From contig NZ_CP066775.1 of the NCBI RefSeq assembly GCF_009754905.2, positions 3,224,001 through 3,288,000 of the forward strand: a stretch of DNA of 64,000 bases, in the 5' to 3' direction. This DNA is from Mucilaginibacter ginkgonis (lineage in GTDB: Bacteria > Bacteroidota > Bacteroidia > Sphingobacteriales > Sphingobacteriaceae). Under the pieces are notes generated by a model. The model ran no database searches. It was not told the DNA's origin and saw only the letters and a program-made list of their open reading frames with translations. Positions 33,056 to 41,912 of this stretch are shown here, piece after piece (the stretch's first letter is position 1; every line of letters starts with the position of its first letter). Made by a program: the position numbers and the translations under genes.

Positions 33056-36000
33056 ATGGCTGAGAAGCAGATATTTCAATCAGATAACCCAAGCAGATGG
33101 AACCGCTTTAAATGGTCGGGCAGGGCCATTATCATTCTCATTGTCAGCGCGGTTATCGCTTCAATAGTTGCTATCACTTCTACCACTTATCCAAGCCTGC
33201 CAAACCTCGATCCGGTTGCGAAAAAATTCAGCAAAGAAGAGCTTGACCAGTTAAAGCGATCTAAGAAGTTTAAAGATTTTAAAATTAAGGTCGAAGAAAT
33301 ACATGCCCTTGCCCGCGCCCGGAAACTGCATCAGTTAAAACAGCCCAATAATAAAGACCGCATTAATGCCGGCTTTTACCGGGCCTGGGAACCGCAGGCT
33401 TATAACTCATTGGTAGATCATATTGGCCGCCTGGATATGGTAGTGTCCGAAGGTTTTTATGTAAAGCCTAATGCCGACACTATTCGCGCGGTGATAGATA
33501 CCGGGTTGATGAACATCAACAAGAAGTATCACAAGCCAATTGTAATGTCGCTATCAAATTACGTAGATTCATTAGGCGGCTTTGACAGCAAGGATGTTAT
33601 GCGGATCGTTAAAACAAAAAAACTACGGTCGACATTTATCAACAGCATTTTAGGCCAGCTTTCAAAATACAAACTGCGTGGCGTTAACCTTACGCTGGAC
33701 GATATCCTTAACCGCAAGGACAAAAACTTTATCGCGTTTGAAACAGAGCTCTATAATACATTACATAACGCCGGATTTTTAGTTACGCAAAATGTTATTC
33801 CGGAGGACGACCAATATGACTTGCCCACACTTCAAAAAATAAACGACTTTCTGTTTGTGATGGCGATAGACCAGCACAACGAAAGCAGCAACGCGGGCGA
33901 CATATCTAACCAACACTGGGTAGAGGAAATTCTTGACAGGGTTTGCAATCAGGTGCCAAGTAACAAGGTTATTTTAACTGTAGCGGGTGGAGGGTATGAT
34001 TGGCCTCAAAGCAGCGTAGGTAAATCTATAGGCTATCAGCAGGCGGTAAGCACGGCTAAAGAAAATAATAAAACTGTTGTCTATGATCCGTCTTCGGCCA
34101 ACCTGCATTTTGGCTATACAGATAAAGACGGGCTTGATCACAATATATATTTTACTGACGCGGCCACCAATTTCAATGTCATCCGCATGGCGGACGATTG
34201 GGCGACCGGTGGGGTTGCCCTTTGGCGTTTAGGTGCCGAAGATCCCCGGTTGTGGACCTTCTTTCAAAAAAACCTGTCGACAGACTCTTTGCGTAAAACG
34301 GGCGTAGATATTAAACGCCTGGAAACAGTCGGGTTAAATAACCGGATTGATTATGATGGCGATGGTGAAGTATTGGATTTGATTACACGACCTAAGACAG
34401 GCACTATCGCGGTAACGATGGATACGTCTACGTATACTATTACCAATCAGCGGTACGTAGATCTGCCTACTAAGTATGTGATCCGCCGTTACGGTTCGGC
34501 ACCAAAAAAAGTCGTGCTTACATTTGATGACGGTCCCGATCCGGATTTTACACCGCGCATCCTTGACATCTTAAAGAAAGAAAATGTGCCCGCAGCGTTC
34601 TTTGTGGTAGGTGTAATGGCCGAAAAAAACATCCCGATCCTTAAAAGGGAGTTTGATGAGGGTTACGAGATAGGCAATCACACATTTTTCCACCCGGATA
34701 TATCAACCATTAGCATCCCCCGTGTAAACCTGGAGCTGAATGCTACCCGCAGGCTTATAGAATCTGTGACAGGACGAAGTACGATATTGTTCCGTCCGCC
34801 ATTCAATGCAGATGCCGAACCTCAAACACTGGCAGAGGTTATACCGGTAGCAGAAAGCCGCCGCCAAAGCTATATTACCATTGGTGAATCGATAGACCCA
34901 TGGGATTGGCAGCCCGGTGTTACTGCCGACAGCATTCTTGCACGTACAATTAAATTGCGCGACAAAGGCTCGATGATCTTGCTGCATGACGCCGGCGGAG
35001 ACACCCGGGAAGAGACGGTAAAAGCACTGCCGGGCATCATTCATTATTTTAAAACGCACGGCTATCAGTTTACAACCATAGCGGATGTTATCCATACATC
35101 TAAAGAAAACCTGATGCCGCCCATAAGGGATGACGCGAACAGCGGCATTACCGGCAGGTTGTATAACTTTTTTATCACCGGGTATTTTGTGGGTAATATC
35201 TTCATCACCTACTTGTTTTATCTGGCTATCTTCCTGGCCGTAGGCCGCATCATTATGATAGGCATACTAGCGTTAAGGCAGCGCTATGAAGATAAAAAGA
35301 CTACGCCCGAAAGGCTGGCAAATACCACAAACCCGCCGGTAAGTATCATCGTTCCGGCTTATAATGAAGAGGTTACTGCTACAAAGACGATCGAAAGTTT
35401 ATTGAAGCTGGAATACCCGCAACTGGAGATCATTTTTATTGACGATGGATCTAAGGACAGAACATTCGCTATTGTAGAAGCGGCATACGGTAACCATCCT
35501 TCCGTACAGGTGTTAACCAAACCAAACGGCGGTAAAGCATCAGCGTTAAACTTTGGTATCAACCACGCAAGGCACGATTATGTGGTTTGTATAGATGCGG
35601 ATACGCAGCTCAAAAACGATTCGATTTATCATCTGATGACTTATTTTGAGGGTGAGGATGTGGGCGCTGTGGCAGGTACTGTAAAGGTGGGTAATGAGAA
35701 TAACATGGTTACCAAATGGCAATCGATAGAATATATCACCGCCCAAAATATGGACCGCCGGGCGTTTGACTTGCTGAATAGCATTACAGTCGTTTCGGGT
35801 GCTATCGGGGCATTCCGCAAATCGGCAATTTACAGGGCCGGTGGGTTTACTACAGATACGCTGGCAGAGGATTGCGACCTTACGATGCGCATTCTAAAAC
35901 AAGGTTACATCGTACGCAATTGTGCCGAAGCTGTGGCCTATACCGAGGCGCCTGAGAAACTGGACGCATTGTTAAAACAGCGTTTCCGCTGGAGTTTTGG

Positions 36001-36415
36001 CGTTATTCAAAGTTTCTGGAAAAATAAAGACGCCCTGCTGAATAAGAAATACAAATTCTTTGGCATGGTAGGTATGCCCAACATCTTGATATTCCAGATC
36101 ATCCTGCCGCTCTTTTCACCGCTGGCCGACTTAATGATGATATTCGGGCTTTTCAGCGATAAACCGTTCAAGATACTCGCGTATTATATCGCCTTCATTG
36201 TGATCGATTGTATTGTAGCGGCAATTGCCTTCCGCCTGGAGCGCGAAAAGTACGGCAAATTACTTTATATCATTCCGCAGCGATTTATCTGGCGGCAGCT
36301 AATGTATTACATACTGTTTAAATCTGTACGTAAGGCCATGAAAGGCGAACTAAGTGCCTGGGGCGTTTTAAAGCGCACGGGTAATGTGAGCGTTAAGCAA
36401 ACTGCGCCGAATTAG
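33056..36415 (+). CDS. Fusion of GH18-like domain, NodB polysaccharide deacetylase and family 2 glycosyltransferase
   Basis: 1119 residues. A TM helix (about 20-45) is followed by a GH18-like barrel (about 95-430; GYDWPQSSVGKSIGYQQ, VALWRLGAEDPRLW). Then NodB deacetylase (about 483-690; TFDDGPDPDF, GNHTFFHPD, RPPFNADAE, ILLHDAGG), TM helices (about 705-745), and GT2 (about 760-1000; SIIVPAYNEE, IDDGSKDRT, DADTQL, EDCDLTMR, QRFRWSFG), then 3-4 C-terminal TM helices. It probably makes and deacetylates a beta-linked GlcNAc-type exopolysaccharide at the membrane. In the GH18 part the DGxDxDxE box reads RGVNLTLDD, without the catalytic Glu, so that domain is probably a binding module. Confidence 0.93.
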   Translation: MAEKQIFQSDNPSRWNRFKWSGRAIIILIVSAVIASIVAITSTTYPSLPNLDPVAKKFSKEELDQLKRSKKFKDFKIKVEEIHALARARKLHQLKQPNNKDRINAGFYRAWEPQAYNSLVDHIGRLDMVVSEGFYVKPNADTIRAVIDTGLMNINKKYHKPIVMSLSNYVDSLGGFDSKDVMRIVKTKKLRSTFINSILGQLSKYKLRGVNLTLDDILNRKDKNFIAFETELYNTLHNAGFLVTQNVIPEDDQYDLPTLQKINDFLFVMAIDQHNESSNAGDISNQHWVEEILDRVCNQVPSNKVILTVAGGGYDWPQSSVGKSIGYQQAVSTAKENNKTVVYDPSSANLHFGYTDKDGLDHNIYFTDAATNFNVIRMADDWATGGVALWRLGAEDPRLWTFFQKNLSTDSLRKTGVDIKRLETVGLNNRIDYDGDGEVLDLITRPKTGTIAVTMDTSTYTITNQRYVDLPTKYVIRRYGSAPKKVVLTFDDGPDPDFTPRILDILKKENVPAAFFVVGVMAEKNIPILKREFDEGYEIGNHTFFHPDISTISIPRVNLELNATRRLIESVTGRSTILFRPPFNADAEPQTLAEVIPVAESRRQSYITIGESIDPWDWQPGVTADSILARTIKLRDKGSMILLHDAGGDTREETVKALPGIIHYFKTHGYQFTTIADVIHTSKENLMPPIRDDANSGITGRLYNFFITGYFVGNIFITYLFYLAIFLAVGRIIMIGILALRQRYEDKKTTPERLANTTNPPVSIIVPAYNEEVTATKTIESLLKLEYPQLEIIFIDDGSKDRTFAIVEAAYGNHPSVQVLTKPNGGKASALNFGINHARHDYVVCIDADTQLKNDSIYHLMTYFEGEDVGAVAGTVKVGNENNMVTKWQSIEYITAQNMDRRAFDLLNSITVVSGAIGAFRKSAIYRAGGFTTDTLAEDCDLTMRILKQGYIVRNCAEAVAYTEAPEKLDALLKQRFRWSFGVIQSFWKNKDALLNKKYKFFGMVGMPNILIFQIILPLFSPLADLMMIFGLFSDKPFKILAYYIAFIVIDCIVAAIAFRLEREKYGKLLYIIPQRFIWRQLMYYILFKSVRKAMKGELSAWGVLKRTGNVSVKQTAPN

Positions 36416-36825
36416 CGAACGTAAACTCCCTCTTCTTCGGGGAGGGTTGGGGTGAGGCGGGTACTCCACCAAGCCCAGTACATTAATACCGGCTGAAATA
36501 AAACCCTTACCCATGCCCAAAATGGGGTTACTAAGATCTTGCCTAAATGCAGTGGCGAATCCACTGCCATTGTCACGTGTACAGGTATAAAAGCGGCTAA
36601 CATTAACACGATAAGCCAGCCGGCTGTTGGGCGGGTACTTTTGAAAATAGCCAAAATCGCGAATACGATCTCGCACGCGCCGGACATGTAATTCATGGTT
36701 ACCGGGTATGGAATATAATGCGGAATGATGCTGATATATCCATCAGGGTGAACAAAATGATTGATGCCGGCACCGATATAAAAGACGATGGTTATAATAA
36801 GGCTGACTTGCTTAGGTCGATTCAT
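36412..36825 (-). CDS. DoxX-like membrane protein
   Basis: 137 residues, four helices (SLIITIVFYIGAGINHFV, MNYMSGACEIVFAILAIF, AGWLIVLMLAAFIPVHVT, VLFQPVLMYWAWW), DoxX/DUF-like. Function unknown in this subgroup. The last 14 residues (RLTPTLPEEEGVYVR region) are encoded by a copy of the dispersed palindrome, and the stop overlaps the fusion gene's stop by 4 bases, so the natural C-terminus may have been altered by repeat insertion. Confidence 0.8.
   Translation of the reverse strand: MNRPKQVSLIITIVFYIGAGINHFVHPDGYISIIPHYIPYPVTMNYMSGACEIVFAILAIFKSTRPTAGWLIVLMLAAFIPVHVTMAVDSPLHLGKILVTPFWAWVRVLFQPVLMYWAWWSTRLTPTLPEEEGVYVR
36425..36457. repeat. Dispersed CT/AG palindrome, copy inside a coding end
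   Basis: ACTCCCTCTTCTTCGGGGAG followed by GGTTGGGGTGAGG. It agrees with the copies at 40944 and 55926 apart from changes in the stem. It codes for the C-terminus of the DoxX-like protein. Confidence 0.65.
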
Positions 36826-36916
36826 GGACTGTTTGAAAAGCTATGATTGGTTGATTTAAAACAAGTTTTAGATGTCTATTTGTAATCGTTCTAAATTAAA
36901 TGCCTTTGACAAAGTG

Positions 36917-36950
36917 TTGACATACCATCTAAAGCGGTAATGTAATTTTG
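36917..36950 (+). promoter_or_regulatory. hemA promoter
   Basis: -33 TTG at 36917-36919 (in GTTGACAT) and an exact -7 TAATTTTG at 36943-36950 with a 23-base spacer. The TTG start codon of hemA follows 22 bases later. Confidence 0.6.
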
Positions 36951-36972
36951 TTGGGTCAAATTGTAAGCCAAA

Positions 36973-38199
36973 TTGAAATATCTAAAGGTAATAGCTTTTA
37001 CACACAAACAAATTGAACTGAAGGAACTGGGAAAACTAGTGATCTGCCAGGAAAATTTGACCGAGAAGCTGCAGCGTGTAAAAGAGCAATTTGGCATCCC
37101 CGAAATATTTTACCTGGGTACTTGTAACCGCGTAGCTTTTGTAATGGCTACAGAACAAACCATCGATCGTGATTTTGCCCGCAAGTTTTTCCATGCCTTG
37201 AACATTGGCATGTGCCCGGGCTATACCGAGTTGTTTTTAGACGCCGCCGCTATTTATGAAGATCATGACGCGTTGAACCATTTGCTGCGTACCTCATGCT
37301 CGCTGGAAAGTTTAATAGTTGGCGAAAAGGAGATACTGGCACAGTTGCGCAAAGCTTATGAAGGCTGCCGCCAGGCAGGCCTTACCGGCGACTATCTACG
37401 TATGGTGATGAACTGCGTGGTTAAGGCTGCTAAAGAAGTTTACACGCACACTAATATTTCTAAGAACCCTATATCGGTTGTTTCTTTGGCTTATCGCAAG
37501 CTAAAGGAGTTGAAATTTTCGGCAAACGCGCGTATCCTCATTATCGGTGCCGGCGAAACCAACCAAAATATTTCTAAGTACTTGCAAAAGCACAAGTACT
37601 CAAACTTTGTGGTGTTTAACCGTACGTTGTCAAAAGCGCAGGCTTTGGCAGCGGATCTTAATGGTATTGCTTATACTATCGGGGAGTTAAAGAACTACAA
37701 ACAAGGTTTTGATATTATTATAACCTGTACCTCTGCTACTCAGCCGGTTATCACTACAGAAATTTATACGTCATTGCTTCAGGGCGAAACAGATAAAAAG
37801 ACGGTTGTTGACCTTGCCATCCCTAATGACGTTGATCCCGAGGTTATCCTAAATTTCCCGGTTAACTATATCGAGGTACGCTCGCTCAAAGAAGTAGCCA
37901 AAAAGAATATGCAGGAGCGCTATGAAGAATTGGTTCATGCAGAGCGTATCATTGAGGAGAATATCAGCGAATTTATTCCCCAATTAAAACTTCGTCGTGT
38001 TGAAGTAGCCATGCGCTGCGTTCCGGAGAAGATCAAAGAAATACGCCACAACGCGTTGAATACGGTTTTCGCAAACGAAGTACAGGGGCTTGACCAACAA
38101 TCGCGCGAGATATTAGAAAAGGTGATCAATTACATGGAAAAAAAGTACATCAGCGTACCCATGGTAATGGCCAAAGAGATCCTCATCAATAATAACTAG
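36973..38199 (+). CDS. hemA: Glutamyl-tRNA reductase
   Basis: 408 residues, TTG start (MKYLKVIAFTHKQIELKEL). Active-site Cys in FYLGTCNRVAFV; SCSLESLIVGEKEILAQLRK; NADPH loop ILIIGAGETNQNIS; C-terminal dimerisation helices. Reduces glutamyl-tRNA to glutamate semialdehyde, the first committed step of C5 haem synthesis. Alone here, with its own promoter; hemL and other hem genes are not seen. Confidence 0.95.
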   Translation: MKYLKVIAFTHKQIELKELGKLVICQENLTEKLQRVKEQFGIPEIFYLGTCNRVAFVMATEQTIDRDFARKFFHALNIGMCPGYTELFLDAAAIYEDHDALNHLLRTSCSLESLIVGEKEILAQLRKAYEGCRQAGLTGDYLRMVMNCVVKAAKEVYTHTNISKNPISVVSLAYRKLKELKFSANARILIIGAGETNQNISKYLQKHKYSNFVVFNRTLSKAQALAADLNGIAYTIGELKNYKQGFDIIITCTSATQPVITTEIYTSLLQGETDKKTVVDLAIPNDVDPEVILNFPVNYIEVRSLKEVAKKNMQERYEELVHAERIIEENISEFIPQLKLRRVEVAMRCVPEKIKEIRHNALNTVFANEVQGLDQQSREILEKVINYMEKKYISVPMVMAKEILINNN

Positions 38200-38267
38200 A
38201 TCCTTTCTTGTCATTCAGCTCCGGTAGCTCTCGGAGAGTAGCGTAGAACCCTGTTATCGCCGGATAT

Positions 38268-39842
38268 CTACTTTGCACTGAACATAATATAGTCGTCGCT
38301 TAGCTGCGTGTATTTAAATCCTTTATAATCTTCAAAAGATTTCCAGATCATAGTCGCTTTGGCGCCCCGGTAACTTGCGGGCAAGATGATATATAGTGGT
38401 CCAGCATGGCCGCAATGCTGATAATCGTTATAGTTTACGCGCAGTTGCGGGCCGATGGGCTCCAGTGTGATCGTGCGGTTATGCTGAATTTCTAAACTCA
38501 GATCGGGCGATATAAAGACAAAAATGGCATTGTTGTTTGTATTGTCCAGTCGGATGACTTCATCCAAAGCATCCTGATCCAAAAACTGCTGGGCAAGCCC
38601 TGTGTTGCCGCGTGCTTCTTCGTTTTTGTTACGATCGTAACCCTCAACCGCGAATGAAATGCCGGCATGAAGAATCACCAACCAAACAGCGGAGAATAAG
38701 ACCCTGTAAGGTTTTATCAATTTGCTAACCAGGTACACCGCACCGGGGATGAGCAGTAAGCCCATGATACGGAAATGCCGCCCCTCATAAGATATGGCCA
38801 ATTGCCTGAAAAATGACCAGCCAAAAAACAGCACACATACTACATAAACCGTTACAAGCATTAGGCTGTAATCTGTACTGGGCAATAGTTTAACAATCCT
38901 TTTTACGAGAAGCACACTGGCGATAGCTAATGCGATAATGATAAAAACACTCACGGTGTAGGTAAACATGGGCCCATCTGGGTGGAACAATAGGCCATGG
39001 CTAATTTCATCTATTGAAAAACCGGATAGTATCGGCGACGCAAGCGGAAACCCAAAAGTCTCCCATAGCAATTTAGTTTTATGCCCTTCTGATGTTGGCG
39101 TTAAGCCGCGCGACAAATAGCCGAAGTAAATCCCGGCGAATGAAACAACAGCCGGAATAGCTATCCATAACCCATTTGCAATTCCGCGTATGGCGAATAA
39201 GCCCGGCTTAGATGACCTGATCCATATAAATAGTAAACCGGCGGCGTAGATCCATATAAAAGATGACTTGCACACGAAACCTATCCACCCGGTTAAAATG
39301 ATGAATAGTACCATTTCCCAGTTGCGCGGGTTGCGCAGCTTAAGGCATCCATATAAAAACCATCCGGCGAAGCCGAAAAGTAACACCTCGCCGCCATTAT
39401 AAAATACCAACGGGATAAAGTAAAAAACCTGGCTGGCTATAAAAGCTATGCTGACTATAGAAATGATTTTAGTAAATCCGGCTTGCCTGAAAAATTGGTA
39501 AAAGCCAAATAAGCCTAAAATTTCGCAAAGAATAGTTGTAAGTGCGCTGGCCTGCCCGATGCTTATATGAAACAGGCTGATGAATGCGTAGGGCAGCAAG
39601 TATTGCCCCGGCGACCACCAGCTGATAAACTCATTTACGTTGTTGGATATATTCTGCGGATCTGGAACTGAAAGGGTGTTAAAGGCATTGCCATGCTGCA
39701 TGCTTTGCATTACCAGGAAACCACGGCTTGGATCCGGAAAAAGCGCCATGGGGTGCAGGTAAATACCTACCCCCGCCAAAACGGTGGCAAGTACCAATAT
39801 GGCAAAGATGACTTTAACAAGGCTGTTTTCAGATAGGTGCAT
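38268..39842 (-). CDS. Polytopic membrane protein, possible GT-C-type enzyme
   Basis: 524 residues with about eleven helices from the first (VIFAILVLATVLAGVGIYL) and a C-terminal soluble domain of about 110 residues. The first outer loop carries LFPDPSRGFLVMQSM, reminiscent of the acidic loop of GT-C glycosyltransferases, but no family is recognised. Between divergent hemA-side and gap genes with no operon partner. Function open. Confidence 0.7.
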   Translation of the reverse strand: MHLSENSLVKVIFAILVLATVLAGVGIYLHPMALFPDPSRGFLVMQSMQHGNAFNTLSVPDPQNISNNVNEFISWWSPGQYLLPYAFISLFHISIGQASALTTILCEILGLFGFYQFFRQAGFTKIISIVSIAFIASQVFYFIPLVFYNGGEVLLFGFAGWFLYGCLKLRNPRNWEMVLFIILTGWIGFVCKSSFIWIYAAGLLFIWIRSSKPGLFAIRGIANGLWIAIPAVVSFAGIYFGYLSRGLTPTSEGHKTKLLWETFGFPLASPILSGFSIDEISHGLLFHPDGPMFTYTVSVFIIIALAIASVLLVKRIVKLLPSTDYSLMLVTVYVVCVLFFGWSFFRQLAISYEGRHFRIMGLLLIPGAVYLVSKLIKPYRVLFSAVWLVILHAGISFAVEGYDRNKNEEARGNTGLAQQFLDQDALDEVIRLDNTNNNAIFVFISPDLSLEIQHNRTITLEPIGPQLRVNYNDYQHCGHAGPLYIILPASYRGAKATMIWKSFEDYKGFKYTQLSDDYIMFSAK

Positions 39843-39908
39843 TGTTGCAAATTTACCATAAAAGTTTGTAGGGGTTTGGGCAATGGGTTACATCCCTGCC
39901 ATTTTGTT

Positions 39909-39916
39909 TAATTTTG
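39909..39916 (+). promoter_or_regulatory. Bacteroidota -7 element for gap (TAATTTTG)
   Basis: Exact TAnnTTTG match 16 bases before the gap ATG. A TTTG at 39875 is too far away for a standard -33 element, so only the -7 is called. Confidence 0.45.
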
Positions 39917-39932
39917 CGGTTTTAACCAGAGA

Positions 39933-40943
39933 ATGAGAATTGCTATTAATGGGTTTGGGCGTATAGGCCGCATATTTTTACGGATCATTTTGCAGCAGCC
40001 GGATATAGAGGTTGTAGCCATAAATGATATCACAGAAACCACTACACTTGCACATTTATTCAAGTATGACTCGGTGCACCGGGGCTTTGGCGGCAATGTT
40101 ACCTTTGACCAGAATAGCCTGTTGATAGACGGCAAAACAATAAAAGTTCTATCCGGGCGCGAACCACAAAATTTACCGTGGGCAGATTTGGACATCGACT
40201 TGGTAATAGAATCGACCGGCAAGTTTGCCTCTGCTGAAGGCGCGCAAAGACATTTAGATGCGGGTGCCAAACAAGTGATCATTTCCGCACCAGCGAGTAA
40301 AGACGTGGCGACCGTAGTTTTAGGTGTTAATGATGGCCAGGTAGATTTGAGTTCGAAGATATTATCCAATGCCTCGTGCACTACTAACAATGTAGCTACC
40401 ATGGTAAAAGTGCTTGACGATAACTGGGGCGTGAAGGAAGGCTATATTACCACGGTACATTCCATGACCGGCGACCAAAACCTGCATGACGCGCCGCATA
40501 AAGATCTGCGCAGGGCCAGGGCAGCTTCGGCATCAATTATTCCAACAACTACAGGTGCGGCAAAAGCCATTACGACTATCTTTCCGCATTTAGAGGGTAT
40601 GTTAGGCGGTGCCGGCATACGCGTGCCGGTACTTAACGGCTCTCTTACAGATTTCACCTGTGAGCTGAATAAGCCGGCAACGGTTGATGAAATTAACGCC
40701 GCGTTTAAGGCTGCAGCCGATGGCGCTATGCACAGAATACTGGAGTATACCGATGACCCTATTGTGTCGACCGATATATTGGGCAACACGCATAGCTGTA
40801 TATTTGATTCGCAGCTGACCTCTGTTGTAGGCGGATTAACCAAAGTAGTAGGCTGGTATGATAACGAGATGGGATATTCCAGCCGCCTGGCTGATTTGGT
40901 ATTGAAAATACAAGCAAGAATTAAAATCAGTAATCAATTGTAA
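39933..40943 (+). CDS. gap: Glyceraldehyde-3-phosphate dehydrogenase
   Basis: 336 residues: NAD loop MRIAINGFGRIGRIFLRIIL, active site SNASCTTNN (Cys), TVHSMTGDQNLHDAPHKDLR, and WYDNEMGYSSR near the end. Oxidative phosphorylation of GAP to 1,3-BPG. An uncommon MTGDQNLHD in place of the usual YTNDQ suggests a divergent isoform. Nearly adjacent to pgk (970 bases apart), the next enzyme of the pathway. Confidence 0.95.
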   Translation: MRIAINGFGRIGRIFLRIILQQPDIEVVAINDITETTTLAHLFKYDSVHRGFGGNVTFDQNSLLIDGKTIKVLSGREPQNLPWADLDIDLVIESTGKFASAEGAQRHLDAGAKQVIISAPASKDVATVVLGVNDGQVDLSSKILSNASCTTNNVATMVKVLDDNWGVKEGYITTVHSMTGDQNLHDAPHKDLRRARAASASIIPTTTGAAKAITTIFPHLEGMLGGAGIRVPVLNGSLTDFTCELNKPATVDEINAAFKAAADGAMHRILEYTDDPIVSTDILGNTHSCIFDSQLTSVVGGLTKVVGWYDNEMGYSSRLADLVLKIQARIKISNQL

Positions 40944-40978
40944 ACTCCCTCTCCTTTGGAGAGGGTTGGGGAGAGGTC
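40944..40978. repeat. Dispersed CT/AG palindrome between gap and GNAT
   Basis: ACTCCCTCTCCTTTGGAGAG, GGTTGGGGAGAGGTC. An 8-bp stem (947-954 with 958-965 of this kilobase) starts directly after the gap stop. Its GGAGAGG tail ends 3 bases before the ATG of the next gene and looks like a Shine-Dalgarno site. Confidence 0.75.
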
Positions 40979-41413
40979 ATGATAAAATTCATTTCTGCCG
41001 ATGATGTACTACCACTGCGCAACGAAGTATTGCGAGAAGGCCGTTTAACCTTAGATGAATGCCGCTGGCCCGGCGACACCAACGAAGGCTCATTTCATTT
41101 AGGTTACTTTGCCAGTGAGCAGCTGGTGTGCATCGCGTCATTTCAAATCAACCCCGATAAAGATTATCCCGGTTTGGGTTACCAGCTAAGGGGTATGGCT
41201 ACATCGACGTCGCACCGCGGCAAAGGCATAGGTAACCAACTGGTAAACTTCGCGATCGTTTATCTGCGCGGGCAAGGCGCAAATTACGTTTGGTGCAATG
41301 CCCGTAAAAATGCTGTGAAGTTTTATTCAGGTTTAGGCTTTGAAATCATTTCTCCCGAATTTGAGATCGCAGGCATTGGCCCGCACTTTAAAATGTATCT
41401 TAAAATTCAATAA
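40979..41413 (+). CDS. GNAT acetyltransferase
   Basis: 144 residues, Acetyltransf_1 type: LGYQLRGMATSTSHRGKGIG carries the R/QxxGxG/A acetyl-CoA loop, followed by VNFAIVYLRGQGANYVWCNA and KFYSGLGFEIISPEFEIAG. Substrate unknown. It begins right after the palindrome that follows gap, so it is probably read through from gap. Confidence 0.87.
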   Translation: MIKFISADDVLPLRNEVLREGRLTLDECRWPGDTNEGSFHLGYFASEQLVCIASFQINPDKDYPGLGYQLRGMATSTSHRGKGIGNQLVNFAIVYLRGQGANYVWCNARKNAVKFYSGLGFEIISPEFEIAGIGPHFKMYLKIQ

Positions 41414-41596
41414 TAACCTAAAGCAATCTCCTCTCCTTTGAAGGGGGCTAGTAAAGTCTAACTGTAACCGAAGCTGTCCCCTCTCCTTCGGAGAGGGTTA
41501 GGGAGAGGTCTTACGTTGGAGAAGGCCACGGAGAGGTTAAACTTCAAAGGCCTATGGAAAGGTCCGATTTCACTGATCCGTCAAGCTGACGGAGGG
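41414..41596. repeat. Repeat-rich spacer with two more palindrome copies
   Basis: A degenerate copy (CTCCTCTCCTTTGAAGGGGG, 41429-41449) and a full one (CCCCTCTCCTTCGGAGAGGG at 41479-41498, followed by TTAGGGAGAGGTC), then fragments of GGAGAGGTTAAACTTC and GACGGAGGGTG. No open frame. The accumulation suggests repeated insertion at one site. Confidence 0.65.
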
Positions 41597-41759
41597 TGTA
41601 ACATGTTACATTTTCCCGCTAAATACAGACTTACCGGTATCTGACACAAAATTGTCAGCGGGATAACTAATTGTTTATCAGCGATGCACGATTTTGTCAG
41701 TGTTCCACATTTGCCGCTTTTTAGTAGAAAAGTGTCACACATCTGTAACAGGTGTTACA
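41597..41759. promoter_or_regulatory. Candidate operators upstream of pgk
   Basis: Two related palindromes: TGTAACATGTTACA (41597-41610) and TGTAACAGGTGTTACA (41744-41759), half-sites TGTAACA/TGTTACA. Between them CTGACACAAAATTGTCAG (41641-41658) is another inverted repeat. They may bind a dimeric regulator. The 500-base gap between GNAT and pgk is otherwise noncoding. Confidence 0.45.
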
Positions 41760-41912
41760 CTGGCAAGCGCATGCCACTAAGACTTATTTGCTTCTTAATC
41801 AATTATCAGCGTCACAAGAAAACAAATCGGCCGGTTCTGTAATTCTCTAATTTCTGATTAAGACAATCCAAAATTATTTGCCACATTTGGCACCGCTTAC
41901 ACATCTTAAATT

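Noticed and set aside
41887..41903. Second sigma-54-like site (TTTGGCACCGCTTAC) before pgk
   Set aside because: The -24 half is good, but no TTGC occurs at the required spacing.
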